A program made the translations under genes and the position numbers. From Proteromonas lacertae (Eukaryota; Sar; Bigyra; Opalinata; Proteromonadidae): a DNA stretch of 64,000 nt. The notes beneath the pieces are model-generated. The model searched no databases. It was not told the DNA's origin and worked only from the letters and a program-made list of their open reading frames with translations. Position 1 is the first letter of the stretch, and every line of letters starts with the position of its first letter. This document shows positions 1-11,840 of the stretch, in pieces. The stretch spans positions 94,332-158,331 of the forward strand of contig NGBS01000016.1 of assembly GCA_002245135.1 (NCBI GenBank). The letters are read 5' to 3'.

Positions 1-997
1 ATCTTTACACTCTTCTATTGAAGTAATTTTGAATAATATTTTCTTCGCTATTTTTCGAATTGTTTCAGATACAAATATCAAATGATTGGATTGAGTAACA
101 TCTTCTAATGTTTCATATATTAATATTATACTATATTTTATATTATCATTTTCATCTTTTGAAAGAGAAGATACATTAATTCCTTTAATTATGTCTTTCA
201 GTTTTCTATTTTCTTTCATTTTAGTAAGTACATATTTTATCATTTCTTCATTACATTCTTTATTTTTTATTACACCTCCATAATATTTATAATTCTTTCT
301 ATATAGTTTTATTTTTTCTTCATAATCAGATGAATCTGTAGGAAATGCTTTTGAACCTTCTCTTAATTCAGATTTATTTATAAAATGGTTATTAGGTATA
401 ATATATTTTGGATCTTCTAGAATTATTACTTTTTCTACTTCTTCTTTTGTAAATGGAGGGATAAACATCACCAATGGACATCTTTTACTCTGAAATGTTT
501 TATACTTTTTGTCAGATGGATCAGCTAATAATATTATCATTTTTGCATCACCATAATCATCTTCTCCAATTACAGTCCCATCACAAATTAATATATAATC
601 TCTTTCTTTGTGAGATTCATTATAACCACCTATTCTATTTCCATTTTTATCTATATGTTTTATTCTAACTACTCCATTCCTTTTTTCATGAATAAATTCT
701 TTTATAAAATTCGCAAATATTGATTTTCCTATTCCAGCTTGTCCATATATTAAAAAACTCTTTTGATGTCTAAAGTTTAAATCCATATCTTCAGGATAAA
801 CTTCTTTCAAAATTGATTTATAACATTTTCTCCTTAAATAACACCGATTATAAGCAAATACTTTAAAATCATCTCCTGATAATTCACATAGTGGAGGCGG
901 ATTTTCATTCATAACTTCATTATCTTCTTCTCTTTTTCTTCTTTTCCTTCCTTTTCCACTTCCACTTCCTATTACTTCATCCTCCTCCTCCTCCTCC

Positions 998-1031
<34 letters not shown>

Positions 1032-2832
1032 CTCCTCCTTCTTCTTCTACTCTTCTTCTTTTTCTTCCTATTATTTCTCTTACTTTTCCTCCTTTTCCAC
1101 TTCCTCTTCCTTCACTTCCTCTTCCTCTTCCTCCACTTCCTCTTCCTTCACTTCCACTTCCACTTCCTATTACTTCATCCTCCTCCTTCTCCTCCTCATC
1201 ATCATCCCCTCCTCCTTCCTCTTCTTCTTCTACTCTTCTTCTTTTTCTTCCTATTATTTCTCTTACTTTTCCTCCTTTTCCACTTCCTCTTCCTCCACTT
1301 CCTCTTCCTCTTCCTCTTCCTCCACTTCCTCTTCCTCCACTTCCTCCTCTTCCACTTCCTCTTCCTATTATTTCTCTTACTTTTCCTCCTTGATTTTCAT
1401 CTAAACCACAATACTTATATTTGCACTTTTCACTATTATTATATTCCTATTATATTATATTTAAATATATTATATATACTTTGATTGATTCTTTTATTTT
1501 TGTTTCATCAGTTTCTAATTCATCACCATCTAATAATATCTTTATAAATATTCCATTCATTATTAAATCAAAATAATTATTTTCATCCAATATAAAATAA
1601 ACAAAATGTTTTCCACCATCAGGATGATGAACTAAGATTGGCTTTTCATAATTCAATTCAAAACTCTTATCTTCTTTCGTATTTAATTTAATCATTTCCA
1701 TACTCAATTCATATGATATCTTCTGTTTCATTGCAACTCTTTTCATTTCTATATCTTTCTCTATTAAGTCTTTTCTTTTCTTTTTAATATCTTTCTTAAT
1801 TTGATTATAATATCCACATAATTTATTATATTCAGTTACATCTTTAGGTGGATAGAATTTATACACTATGTATTTTTCAACTTGCTCAGATATGAATTTT
1901 AAATGTTCTTTTGGTACTAATACTTTATGACCTAATTTGTTATTCATTTTTTCTTCATAATCATATTTCAATATTATATTGGATAATGGTTCTTTTGTTA
2001 ATCTTCCTTGTTTCATATAATTACTAACAAAATTATTATAACCAATTGTGCCTACTACACTATCTATTAACTTCACATAATAATCCCAATAATCTCTATT
2101 ACCATAATTCTCTTTATATAAATGATGGAAGTAAATTTGTCTTGGAATATTTCCATATATTTCACATATTTTTTCAAATTCTTCATCCCTGCCAATATCT
2201 ATACATGTATCAAACCATTTTACTACTTCATCATAACTTAATGTTTCGAAATATAATTCAGTTATATTATCTCTACCTTTGTATTCTTCAACATTCTTTT
2301 CATCAGGAGAACTAATGGATATAACTATATTATTTTTATCATATTCACCATTAAAAGTATCAACTATAATTATTGAATCTGTAACAACATTCAAGTTTGA
2401 ATTTACCTTAGAAATTTGTTTGGTATTTTGGTTAAGTTCATATACTTGATTACTAAGTGGATTACCATTTTTCTTTCCTTTTACCACGTAAATGCCTTTT
2501 ATTACTCTTTCACCTGTATCAATATGTTTGTAATCATCATGGATCTTTAAACGATGTAAAAGGTAATACAAAAAACTTGTTTTACCTATACCAGGTTGGC
2601 CACTTATAATCATCGTTGGATACTTATTGGATTTCATCAGTTTAATGATATCATCATACATTTGCGAGTAACACACTCTTTTTAAAATCATTCTTCGAGG
2701 AAATTGAAAAACTTTAACAGTATCATCTCTAAAATGTAAAAAATCTTTATCAAAATCTTCTAAGCTGTTCATTATCTTCACAAAATTATCTGTTTCTTCT
2801 CCTTCATTATTATTACCTGCAGGACTACTCAT
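1..2832 (-). CDS. Crinkler-like double P-loop NTPase with charged repeat linker (3' end outside window)
   Basis: Two exons: 2832-1480 and 1446-1 (open at the edge), joined in phase 0 by a 33-nt GTATAT...TAG intron. The first NTPase module (residues about 45-270) has Walker A GQPGIGKTSF, an aspartate-containing strand (IIIVDTF), the SISSPDE motif and YGNIPRQIY. The R-x-CY segment before the P-loop and the SSP and YGxxPR motifs are those of the NTPase of Crinkler (CRN) effectors. Residues about 465-640 are Gly/Ser/Arg/Lys- and Asp/Glu-rich, with the unit VREIIGRKRRR repeated and an Asp10-Glu5 run, suggesting nuclear localisation. A second, more diverged NTPase follows (Walker A GQAGIGKS near residue 681). 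The nearest in-frame ATG (2832) was taken as the start; an upstream exon cannot be excluded. CRN homology is a motif-level inference; the tandem P-loops are seen directly. Confidence 0.7.
890..1400 (-). repeat. Coding GA-rich minisatellite in the CRN-like linker
   Basis: On the coding strand this stretch consists of irregular repeats of GGAAGAGGAAGTGG-type units and three copies of a longer unit encoding GGKVREIIGR, the last two followed by KRRRVEEE and acidic runs (GATn near 1000-1030). The frame stays open throughout, so the array is part of the protein. Length variation between strains is likely for such a tract. Confidence 0.8.
1447..1479 (-). other. 33-nt intron
   Basis: GTATAT donor and ATAG acceptor. 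Removing it keeps phase 0 and joins the two NTPase halves, while reading through meets TAA and TAG within the intron. It represents the intron class of the whole window. Confidence 0.85.
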
Positions 2833-3250
2833 ATCACTTTCTATAAACAAAATTATATATAAAAACGAGATGAAAGTACCTAATAAATGAGCTATGAATA
2901 ATTCAAATGATTGTGAGAATAGCCAATCAAATCACTCAAAAAGGATCATCAAGCATTGAGCTTGATCATAATAAATTTAAAAGTAATTTTTGTTGTGATG
3001 TGGAAAGAGATGACCATTTATATCTTATTAAATCTTGAATAAATTAACAACCATTATATTATACACAATACACACATAATAGTATCACATATTATTATTT
3101 TACTTTATTTAGTTAGCGTATTCAACATCGAACTACTACACAGAAATGTATTTTCTTATATTGTTTTATAAAATCACTCACACTCTGAATTGTACATGGC
3201 AGTACAGTTTTTTATATTAATTAAATCACAAACTAATAACATTTTACATA
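2833..3250. other. Gap between genes, with a possible broken small ORF
   Basis: Mostly AT-rich sequence with no recognisable gene. On the + strand about 2890-3047 there is a coding-looking stretch beginning ATG AAT AAT (Asn/Ser-rich) that stops at TGA and continues in the +1 frame with ELDHNKFKSNF, then CCDVERDDHLYLIKS and a stop. It is too short to call. Confidence 0.3.
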
Positions 3251-3758
3251 TTAAAAGAAAGATATATCATTCAATTTCATTCTTGAATCACCAATATAAG
3301 TTAATAGTCCATTTACCAAATCAAATAGAAAATACTATATAATATATATATATATATATACATACTGTTAATAATTTATTTATATATCTATCAAATTGTC
3401 TATACTCTTCTTGAGGAACATGTAAATTATTTTGTTTTTGAATTATTGTCTTTATCAATATTGTTAAATCACCTAATGGTTCATATATTTTTGAATTTGG
3501 ACGATTAAAATAACTTGTATATGGACTAGTATAAGGTTTACATGTCTTTAATATTGATAATATATTAGTTGCTTGGTTATCTATTGATTTTATTGTTGAA
3601 TGATATGTTTGAGATTGTATTACATTCATTGATATTTTCATTATATCTTCACAAGTATGTTTGTGTATTGAATCATCGCTAGAATATTTTTGCACTTTAT
3701 TATTTGGCTCTTCCTCTTTTATATCGATGCTTGATGATTCGTTTGATTCTATTTCCAT
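3251..3758 (-). CDS. Unrecognised 158-residue protein
   Basis: Two exons (3758-3366 and 3334-3251) around a 31-nt GTATGT...TAG intron that contains a TA run; phase 0 is kept. The first 30 residues are acidic and Ser-rich (MEIESNESSS). The rest looks like a helical globular domain, with SQTYHSTIKSIDNQATNIL and a C-terminal YFLFDLVNGLLTYIGDS. No signal peptide and no membrane span. I do not recognise the family; a small subunit of a nuclear or vesicle complex would fit the size and helical character, but nothing supports this directly. It is divergent from the Hsp70-like gene at 4190. Confidence 0.6.
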
Positions 3759-4189
3759 TTTTTCTAATGATCTTTCTAATTAATATATCTAATAACACTA
3801 TATTCATACTTTCTGATTTACAGTTATAGGAATAACCACTCTCGAGTATATAGATTATCAATTGGTTATGTAAAACAACTAGTTAAGTAAATTAACATAA
3901 TTATAATATACTTTCAGATGGAATTAATATTTCTTGCATTATGTTATCAAATTCTTTTGAACTCAACTTAGAGTTAATATAATCCGACAAACTAAGCCAA
4001 TACTATTCTTTTAATAAAAATATTCATACTTTATTCCAAAGAGTTTTTTTCCTAGAAGTTATGCTTTTATATAACTCACATTTTGTCTTCATATACTCAC
4101 TTTTCATTTTTTCAAATTACTAAAATATATTCGTTTCTTAAAGAAATAAGCTTGATAAAAGCTTGATTTATAAGAAATTAAAATTATCG
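3759..4189. promoter_or_regulatory. Divergent intergenic region, AT-rich
   Basis: Separates the minus-strand gene starting at 3758 from the plus-strand Hsp70-like gene. I see no ORF, RNA motif or repeat. There are scattered GAA/TTC clusters (for example around 4040-4150), but I could not find a convincing three-unit heat-shock element. Confidence 0.35.
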
Positions 4190-5726
4190 ATGAATAGAAT
4201 ATCTATAGGAATTGATTTGGGTGCGAAATATTCATGTTGTACATACTTGAAACCTGGACCCTCAGTGGGCCAATACAATTATGTAGAATTTGAGAATGGT
4301 TCTAGATTTCTGGCCTGCTATGTATGTTATAAGCAAGTAGAACCAAAAGTTAGTGTAGGAGAAGAGGTTAGAAACCTTATTATTCGTAATCTACCTTTCA
4401 CAGTTTATAATACAAAGAGATTGATAGGTAGAAAGTATGATGAATTAATTATAGAGAATTTGAAACATGTTCCATTTGAAATAATCAATTCAAACAACAT
4501 TCCTATAATAAAGATCAGATTGGGAAAGACCCAGTTACAATTAACCGCTGAAGATGTTGTATCAGATATACTGTTAAAAGCAAAAAATGTTGCAGATGAA
4601 CAATGTTTCAATAAACCAAATTTAAAAACCAAAGCAGTAATATCAATTCCAAACTCATACAAAAACAGAGAAAGAATGAAAACTATAAAAGCAGGCGAAA
4701 AAGCTAATTTAGAAGTAATTCGACTAGTAAATGAACCAACAGCTTCAGTGGTAGGATATGTTTATAAAAAGTTTAAATTAGGTGTAAAAGAGAAAAAAAG
4801 ATGTTTAATAATTGACTTTGGTTCTACTTCATTGAGTGTAAGTATTGTAGATACAAATACAGAAGAAACGAAAGTGACAGTGATTGCTTCTAGTGGTGAT
4901 AATCATTTAGGTGGTGAAGACATGGACTATAATATATTAAACTATTTTTCTGACAAATTGATGAAAGAAAAGAAATTCAATTTGTATGAGAATAAAAAAG
5001 AATTGGTTTTAATGAAAAGAGCTTGTGAAGAAGCAAAGCATCAATTAATTAAAACTGATTCAGTAAATGTAGAATGTGATATATTAAAAATTAAAAAGAT
5101 TGATAGTATACTAACAAGAGATGTGTTTCAATAATTTAAATCAACAAATTTTTGATCGTTATATTTCTATTATTGAGAAATTGTTTGAAAGTTCTAATGT
5201 ATCAAAGGAGAGTATTGATATTATTGTATTAGAAGGTGGAGGAAACAAAGTTTTACAAATACAAAATCTCATAAGTGAATCATTTAATAGTGTATATATT
5301 TACAAGAAAGTATTTAAAGAAGAAGTGTCTCAAGGAGCTGCTGTTCTTGCTTTACCCCATGAAATTGATTATATGAGTGTAAATGATGTAATATCATATG
5401 ATGTACTTGTGTGTACTAAAAATGGAGAAAAAATTAAAGTAATTTCAAAATTTTCTCCAATTCCTTGTGAAAAGGTTGTTACTATTACTACAGATAAAGA
5501 TAATCAGAATTTTATTGATTTTAGTATATATGAATGTGATGATGAGAATAATTTGAAATATGGTTGTGAGATGACAGATTTTAGGTGTGAAAACGTTCCT
5601 CCAACACGTAAAGGTATGGTAAAAGTAGAATTGAAGTTTATTTTCAACATGAGTGGAGTATTTGTAATTGATGGATTAGCTAAACTTCCAGGAACATCAC
5701 AAACAATAACTGTCAAAGAAATATAA
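4190..5726 (+). CDS. Divergent Hsp70-like protein, lid-less, with one apparent +1 shift
   Basis: Starts at ATG 4190 with MNRISIGIDLGAKYSCC, an altered form of Hsp70 signature 1. Signature 2 is IIDFGSTSLSVSI and signature 3 is IVLEGGGNKVLQIQN, with the usual GGSTRIP lost. The nucleotide-binding domain and beta substrate-binding domain are present. It ends after the beta domain, so the alpha-helical lid and C-terminal tail of a usual ~640-residue Hsp70 are missing. The reading frame moves by +1 near 5130: ...LTRDVFQ meets TAA, and NLNQQIFDRY continues one base later, exactly as an Hsp70 alignment requires (DVF-x-x-LN). This is either a pseudogenising or assembly insertion or a +1 frameshift. 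Function as a chaperone ATPase is doubtful because the signatures are degraded. Confidence 0.75.
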
Positions 5727-5793
5727 ATATAAAAATAGAAATAATACAATAAAGAGTAAAATAAAAGTAAAAATGTGTTTTTCTTTCTTTTCT

Positions 5794-7931
5794 TTATCCC
5801 ATTTGTTTTCTTGGAATTGCACAAGCGAAATATTGCATTACAAATTTCTTCATTTCTTCATACTCCATTATTCCTTCATATTCATAATAAGCGCCATCTT
5901 GTAATATATCAATCACAAATAAAGCAGGAGTTCTTTCAATATGACATAATCCTCTAATTTGTCTACACACTTTATTATCATCAGTATTTGCTAATACAAA
6001 GCTAATATTATCTCTCTTTAATTCTTTACCAATCTTATTAAAATTTTCAATTATTTGTGCATCATTACCACTAATGCAGAATACACATGGTTCTTCGTTA
6101 ATCTCTTTTGGATTATCTTCTACATTTAATATTGGATTAGGAATCCAAGGATATTCATTAGGATGATGTTCTAAAGCATCTCTTCCATCACTTCTTATTT
6201 TATTACCATCTTTATTATAAATTACAACTGATGGAATTCCAGTAATGTTTAATATGTTATATAACGGCATAATTCTTTTATCTTCAAAGGGTATTCCATA
6301 TAATCCTAAATGATTGAAATATTCATTATATTCGTTTTGATCACTATCTGTTGAGACCCATATAATTGGAAAATCAACTCCATCAGCAGATAGTTGTTTA
6401 TCAATATCAATTACTTGTGGTACAAAATTACGACAGACTGGACACCAACTTGTACTGAATAAAATAGCAAATATTTTGTTATTAATAACATCTTTAGCTT
6501 GTACAATATTATTAACATCACCTCCTTTATATAAATCACCATCTAATAAATCATATATCGTTTGCTTAGTCCAAGGATACTGTAAATGTCCTTCTAAATC
6601 TTCTTCTATCATGGTATAAGCATTATCATTTAAACAATTTCCATTATTATCTAATACAATAACAGTTGGAATTCCTGTCACTCGATATTTAGCATTTATA
6701 TCTTTACGTGTCTTTTCACTACTAAATGGAATGCTATACCAAGGCATCTCCTTCATATATTCATTATATTCATTTTCAGTTTTATCCCAACTGTTATATA
6801 TTATTTCAAATTGAACTTGATCTTCTTTCATCTCATTGTACAATTTTGATAATTTTGGAAAAAACACTTTATCAGGTTCACTCCATGAACTACTACAATA
6901 AATCAACGTAATTTTATTCTCCAATATTTCATCCACTAAAACGGTATTCTGCTTGTTATCCAATACATTTTCTCCAACTATTTCCTTGATTATATCCAAT
7001 GATGTTTTTTCATTATTATTATTAAGGGATTTCTTCTCATTTCCATCTGCAGCTGCTACACTATGTTCCATCTCCGTTATATTTGATAATTTCACTTGCA
7101 AACCAGCTAAAGAAACCGACACTTCTGATATTTTTATTCTTTTTTCTTTATCTTTTACTATCGTCTTATCTAATAAATCATTAATCAACGGAATGTCAGT
7201 TAATGGCTGATAAGCTCCTACCATTACTAAGTTCTTAATGTCAGGGATAGAATGACCTGGAAATATATGTGTTCCAGTTACTATATAATATAATATACAA
7301 CCAAAACTCCAAACATCTGTAGTAAAATCAATCTCTTCTTCTTTAAACATTTCTGGACTCATATAATAATATGTACTGATTGGAATTGTATCTTTTGGGG
7401 TTATTTCGTTTTTCATATAGTCTGATAAACAACACTTGCTCATTTCATCATTTGAGAAATAAACATTAGATGGCTTGAGATTTCCATATACACAGCCGTT
7501 ATCATGTAAGCATTGTAAGCCACTACATATACTGTTTACAATACTCTCTAAAGAGTTGTTTTCTTTGATATCTGGGTATTTTACGTTGGTTAAATTAGAT
7601 TTATATTTTGGCATTTGTAAATCGACTATATGTTTATCTAATAAATATTTTCCTTCTATTGGTACAAGAAATTCATTTTTTAATGAGTATAACTTTGCCA
7701 GTTTGTCAATATAATTCTTAATCTTATCCTCTGCTATATCTCCTGTTTGAATTGTTTTAAGAATACTTATTTCTTTAGTTTTTTTATGCTTAACAATAAA
7801 CACTTTGCTATCATTTCTGATAGAAATCTCTTCCTCAACCTATATTTTATAATATGCAATACATATACATTTAAGGGTAAAGATGGATCTGGCAAAACAG
7901 CTCTTGGCGAGTGAGAAGCTGCTCCACCCAT
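5794..7931 (-). CDS. Pseudokinase-nucleoredoxin fusion with N-myristoylation motif
   Basis: Exon 1 is 7931-7869 (MGGAASHSPRAVLPD...) and exon 2 is 7839-5794, joined in phase 0 across a 29-nt GTATAT...TAG intron; 702 residues. The N-terminus M-G-x-x-x-S fits N-myristoylation. A kinase fold covers about residues 25-275: YGNLKPSN stands where HRDLKPEN should be, LSDYMKN replaces DFG, and MSPEMF, DVWSFGCILYY (APE helix and subdomain IX) are kept, so it is a pseudokinase. Two tryparedoxin/nucleoredoxin domains follow: the first has CSSSW (about 336-340) instead of the redox motif, the second has an intact WCPVC (486-490) with the cis-Pro TGIPS. A third, degenerate thioredoxin fold has CRQIRGLC near the end. 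Expected to be a membrane-tethered, redox-active scaffold; this role is inferred. It converges on the Hsp70-like gene with only 67 bp between them. Confidence 0.85.
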
Positions 7932-8080
7932 AAAAATAACGAAATAGCTGTTTCAAAAAAATTACTGTTTCTTTTTTTCTTCAAAACAAAATAAAATAAA
8001 ATAAAACATAAAAACATATAAGAGATTATTAAATCATAAAAACGACTTTTATATACAACGCAAAATAACATTTACACAAT

Positions 8081-8983
8081 TTACAAATTAATTTCTTCAT
8101 CACCAGAACATGAAACATCACTTATTCTGATTGGCACAGGCGAAGGTAAATTAGGATCCACATTTAAAGCCATTGGAGAGGGAGGACATCCAACAGAACT
8201 TGAAAATATGGGAATCTCTGTATTAGATATATGAGTCTGTGGAGGTGATATTATAATTACATTATTAGCCCCACTCTTATTGTTATTAAATGATTGGATT
8301 GGAATTGTGGAAGAGGTGAAGAAATTAGGAGTTGTTTTTCTGAGAGTTTTATTACCTATTTCACTCTTTTGATCATCTGTAGTAGTTGTATTTGATAACT
8401 CGATCTTCTTTTGATTGAATGTTGAAGATTTCGCATATGCGTGATTTGTATATAATTCATTACCATTATTACTGTTAGAATTACTATCAGGTAATGATTC
8501 TGTCAATAAACTACGATGATGAGTTCTATTCTTCTTAATACTTATACCTTCATTATAATTGCTTGGAGCAATGACATTAATTGGTATTGTACTTGCTGCT
8601 GGAAAGTAAACATGGGAACTTACTCCTATTAAGGATCTAGTATGCTGATGATGATAATATAGCCTATTAGGTGTAGATGCATTCATTGGTATTGAAAATT
8701 TATTACTTATTATTGGTTGATCAACTATTTTTTCCTGGTCACTTAATGTAGTATTACTCTTTTGGTCATTAATTATTGGAACTGTACTTAGAGAAGGGTA
8801 AGAAGATTGTTCTGAAGATATTGATATATGACTTTTCTTTTTTCTTCTTGGGGGAGGAGATTGAGCTATTTGCATTTCTGAATCAACATCTGGGTCGTAA
8901 TTTGCTATTTTTCGACTGTCATTATTTCTTCTGCATGATATAAAATTACACAAAGCAGTAAATGTACTACAACACGATTTCAT
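8081..8983 (-). CDS. Unrecognised Ser/Thr/Asn-rich low-complexity protein
   Basis: Single open frame of 300 residues from ATG 8983. The N-terminus is Cys-rich (MKSCCSTFTALCNFISCRR), followed by a basic patch, a plausible palmitoylation and membrane-tethering signal. The remainder is disordered: Ser, Thr, Asn and Pro rich, with many proline-directed sites (SPPPRRKKK, TPNRL, CPPSPMA, LPSPVPI), which suggests phosphorylation by CDK or MAP kinase types. No folded domain is visible. The gene lies head to tail with the pseudokinase-nucleoredoxin gene (150 bp apart) on the same strand. Function unknown. Confidence 0.6.
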   Translation of the reverse strand: MKSCCSTFTALCNFISCRRNNDSRKIANYDPDVDSEMQIAQSPPPRRKKKSHISISSEQSSYPSLSTVPIINDQKSNTTLSDQEKIVDQPIISNKFSIPMNASTPNRLYYHHQHTRSLIGVSSHVYFPAASTIPINVIAPSNYNEGISIKKNRTHHRSLLTESLPDSNSNSNNGNELYTNHAYAKSSTFNQKKIELSNTTTTDDQKSEIGNKTLRKTTPNFFTSSTIPIQSFNNNKSGANNVIIISPPQTHISNTEIPIFSSSVGCPPSPMALNVDPNLPSPVPIRISDVSCSGDEEINL

Positions 8984-9285
8984 TCCAGAATAAATATATC
9001 TCTTGAACTGTAACCCTATATAATTGTTTGTATAAGCTAAAAATATTGAATGGTAAGTTTATAAATTATTTTAAATAAGATATCTTATTTATAAAAGACT
9101 AGAACATAAAATGAAAAAAACTGAAATTCTTCGAAAAAATACCCAAAAATTTTAAAACAATGAATTTACAATATTTAAAAGGGATGATAAATCTCATTAA
9201 CTATTTCTTTTCATAACTACAGAAGGATTGGCTTTATTGTACCCATTCTTAATAAAGATTAACGAACAGACTTAGGTCTTTTTGC
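8984..9285. other. Intergenic, AT-rich
   Basis: About 300 bp between two minus-strand genes. I see only A/T runs and no ORF or structured motif. Confidence 0.4.
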
Positions 9286-10137
9286 TTAAGCCAAATCAGC
9301 TTCTTCTTTAGTTGTAAATACTGTGTTTTTGAATTTATTATCAGAATTTTGTTTTGAATCAATATAATGTTCAACTATTTTCTCTATTACAGCATCTTTT
9401 TGTTCATTATTCATTTCTTCAAAACCTCTAAACCACATCAACATATCTTTGGCTTTGCTAGCATAAGTACATGCCAAAAAGGAATTACCACAATTTTGAA
9501 CTATCAAAGAGACTATTTCTTCATCTACTTTTTCTAATATTCCTTCATTTAGATTGGGATTATTGAATTCTGCTATTACTTCCTTCTTCAAACTGCCACT
9601 TATATTAATTTCATTCTCAGAACCAACAGTTATATATCTTTCAATCATTTTCTTTACTCTCTCAACTATTGTGATAGAAGCAGATGGAGATCCAAGTGTA
9701 TGAGATAAATAGTATAATCTAAAGCATTATAAATTGATTGAATTATACAAACTATCTCCATTATACAGTAAATCCAACATTTCTTGCAGTTTTGTTGAAT
9801 TCCAATCATCTTCTGGATGTTCTGCATGTAGATATGCTATTGCATAATCTTCTACATAATCAAAAGAGATATTCTTATATCTATCTTCACCACATTCTTG
9901 GAACATACTGACAGTGTATTTTTTAACTCTTACAGTAGTATTACTTATCATTTGAGCAACTCTATCAACTGCATCTAAATTATTATGCAAAGACTCTTCT
10001 AATTGTGTTGTTACATCATTAATATAACCTTCTAATGATTCTAAATCACATGCATATATTCTTAACAAAAATAAAACATTATATTGATACTCTCCATATA
10101 ATAAATAACTCTTTCCATAGGAAGATGAAAAATACAT
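9286..10137 (-). CDS. Unrecognised 273-residue helical protein
   Basis: Exons 10137-9749 and 9718-9286 joined across a 30-nt GTATAA...TAG intron (phase 2); total 822 nt. The predicted protein is largely helical and acidic, with SYGKSYLLYGEYQYNVLFLL near the start and LIVQNCGNSFLACTYASKAK in the second half. No transmembrane segment is certain. The N-terminus is uncertain: the frame is open upstream of ATG 10137 to a TAG acceptor-like site (about 10158), so an earlier exon may exist. I do not recognise the family. Confidence 0.55.
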
Positions 10138-10280
10138 TAGTATTACGTAAACCACTATCGTCTAATAGAATAAGAATGCATCATTCACACAAATTATAAA
10201 TTTATATAAACACAATTATATCATCACTTATCTTATTTTTAACAATTTTTAAATTTCATTTTATCAAGCCAAATATTCAT

Positions 10281-11820
10281 TTAGTCGTTTCATTATTATA
10301 TTCTTATCTTTTTCTCTTTATATACTATTCGTATGATATGAATAAAACCAAAAATATAATAAAGAAGACATATAATATACGAAAAATTCGTGAGAATGAT
10401 TTGATGAATTATTGTGAAAAAGTGAAAATAATCGAAAGAATGAGAGTAGCAAACTACTGTCGAATATTAAGTGTGAATGTAAGGCGTCATGAATTGTATG
10501 TGAAACGATATACATACGAGTGTAGTTTAGGAGTGTTGTTATATAATAGTGAGTTAGAAACTGATTTTGTTGATGAAATAATATGTAAATTATTAAGAAG
10601 TGTGATGATGTTGAATGAATTGAATATATGTAATGGTAATTTGAATATGAATAATATGTTATTAGATGAAAATAATGAAATATATATAAGTGATTATTGT
10701 TTAAATGAAATTCGTGATTTGAATGATATAATAATAGAAAACTATAAATATTTAAGTCCAGAGAGTATATTATATGGTAAAAGTGTAATTGAAAGTGATA
10801 TTTGGAGTGTTGGTTTAATAATATATAAGCTATTGAAGAAAGTTGATATGATAAATGGAAAGAATAAAGAAGAGATTGAAAATATAATATTATCAATAGA
10901 AAACAAAAGAATTAAGTTGAAACTAAATGCTGATGATGATGCTGAAGATGAGAATTGTAAAAGATTGGAAATATATGAAAATATAATCAATGGTTGTTTA
11001 AAAGTGAATATATGATGATCGAATGATGATAGATGATATAATGATTGTAATAAATAAAAATGTAGAAAATAAAGAAGATAGGAAGAGATATGAAATGCTA
11101 TATAATAATATATCACTGTTTAAATACTATGAGATTATAAATAAGATAAAACATCAAGAAGTATTGAATGTAGAAGAAATCCAATTTATCTGTAATAATG
11201 AAGATATAATCTACAAACTGGTAACACATTATAATCGTCACAATTCACTATATGATTTCTGTATATTGAAATCCATGAAGTGGGATAGCGAATATAGAAT
11301 CATTTTATCGTGTTGATTGGCCACCAGTAGGTAATAATGCAAGAGAAATAAAAATGATAAGTTCTTTCGCTTATATTGGATATGATATTATCCTTAAACA
11401 TTATTACGTATGATATAACACCTACAGATTGTACTTGAATTTATTTCAATACTTTAAATGTTTCCCTAATGTTCAATATATCAATTTGAAGAGGTCAAAA
11501 TATTGGAGATACAGGAGTGATGTTATTAATTGATAGTTTCATCTATTTTGAATGTCTGAAAGATTTAGATATATCTGAAACTGGAATTAGTAATGATTCA
11601 ATAAAATATTTGAGTGAAAAGAAAATAAGAATGTCAAATCTAATCACATTAAGAATTCAGAAGAATAATTTCAACAAAATGATTGCAAAATACATCCGAT
11701 TATCAATTGAATATTTACCTAAAATAGAAAATATTTATATAGAAGGATTTAAAGAAGAAACATCAACAATCGTATCATTACAAAAGATGTATCCAAAAAT
11801 GACATTTAAATCCCACAAAT
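10281..11820 (+). repeat. Inverted duplicate, copy A
   Basis: This segment is nearly identical, in opposite orientation, to 33430-34963. Similarity starts at TTAGTCGTTTCATTATTATA and ends in the run CATTTAAATCC. The two copies lie about 21.6 kb apart. Between about 11300 and 11445 the copies are strongly diverged at DNA level although both still encode related protein. Confidence 0.9.
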
Positions 11821-11840
11821 TAGTGATTAATTTTTTATAA
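10338..11840 (+). pseudogene. Pseudokinase-LRR gene copy A, broken
   Basis: The first part (10338-11015) encodes a kinase-like fold with no glycine loop: NGNLNMNN replaces [16 protein letters not shown] replaces DFG, and LSPESILYG, SDIWSVGLIIYKLL remain. Downstream parts encode a linker and two or three LRR units (CLKDLDISETGISNDSIKYL). Comparison with the inverted copy B shows a one-base insertion after KVNI (about 11013), another near 11491 (NLKRSK against NLSGQD), a frame change near 11315 and an in-frame TGA near 11410. It belongs to the same family as the intact gene at 13899. Sequencing indels could mimic some of the breaks, but not all. Confidence 0.75.

Noticed and set aside
7871-8071. 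Open frame of 66 codons overlapping the first exon of the pseudokinase-nucleoredoxin gene.
   Set aside because: It runs through that gene's first exon in another frame and has no domain.
10318-10896. Long open frame antisense to copy A (His/Tyr/Leu-rich).
   Set aside because: It is the mirror of the kinase-like coding sequence; composition is that of a reverse-complement shadow, and the same shadow appears opposite copy B.
10281-11820. Copies A and B as a mobile element.
   Set aside because: No transposase, terminal repeats or target-site duplications; the content is a host-type pseudokinase-LRR gene.
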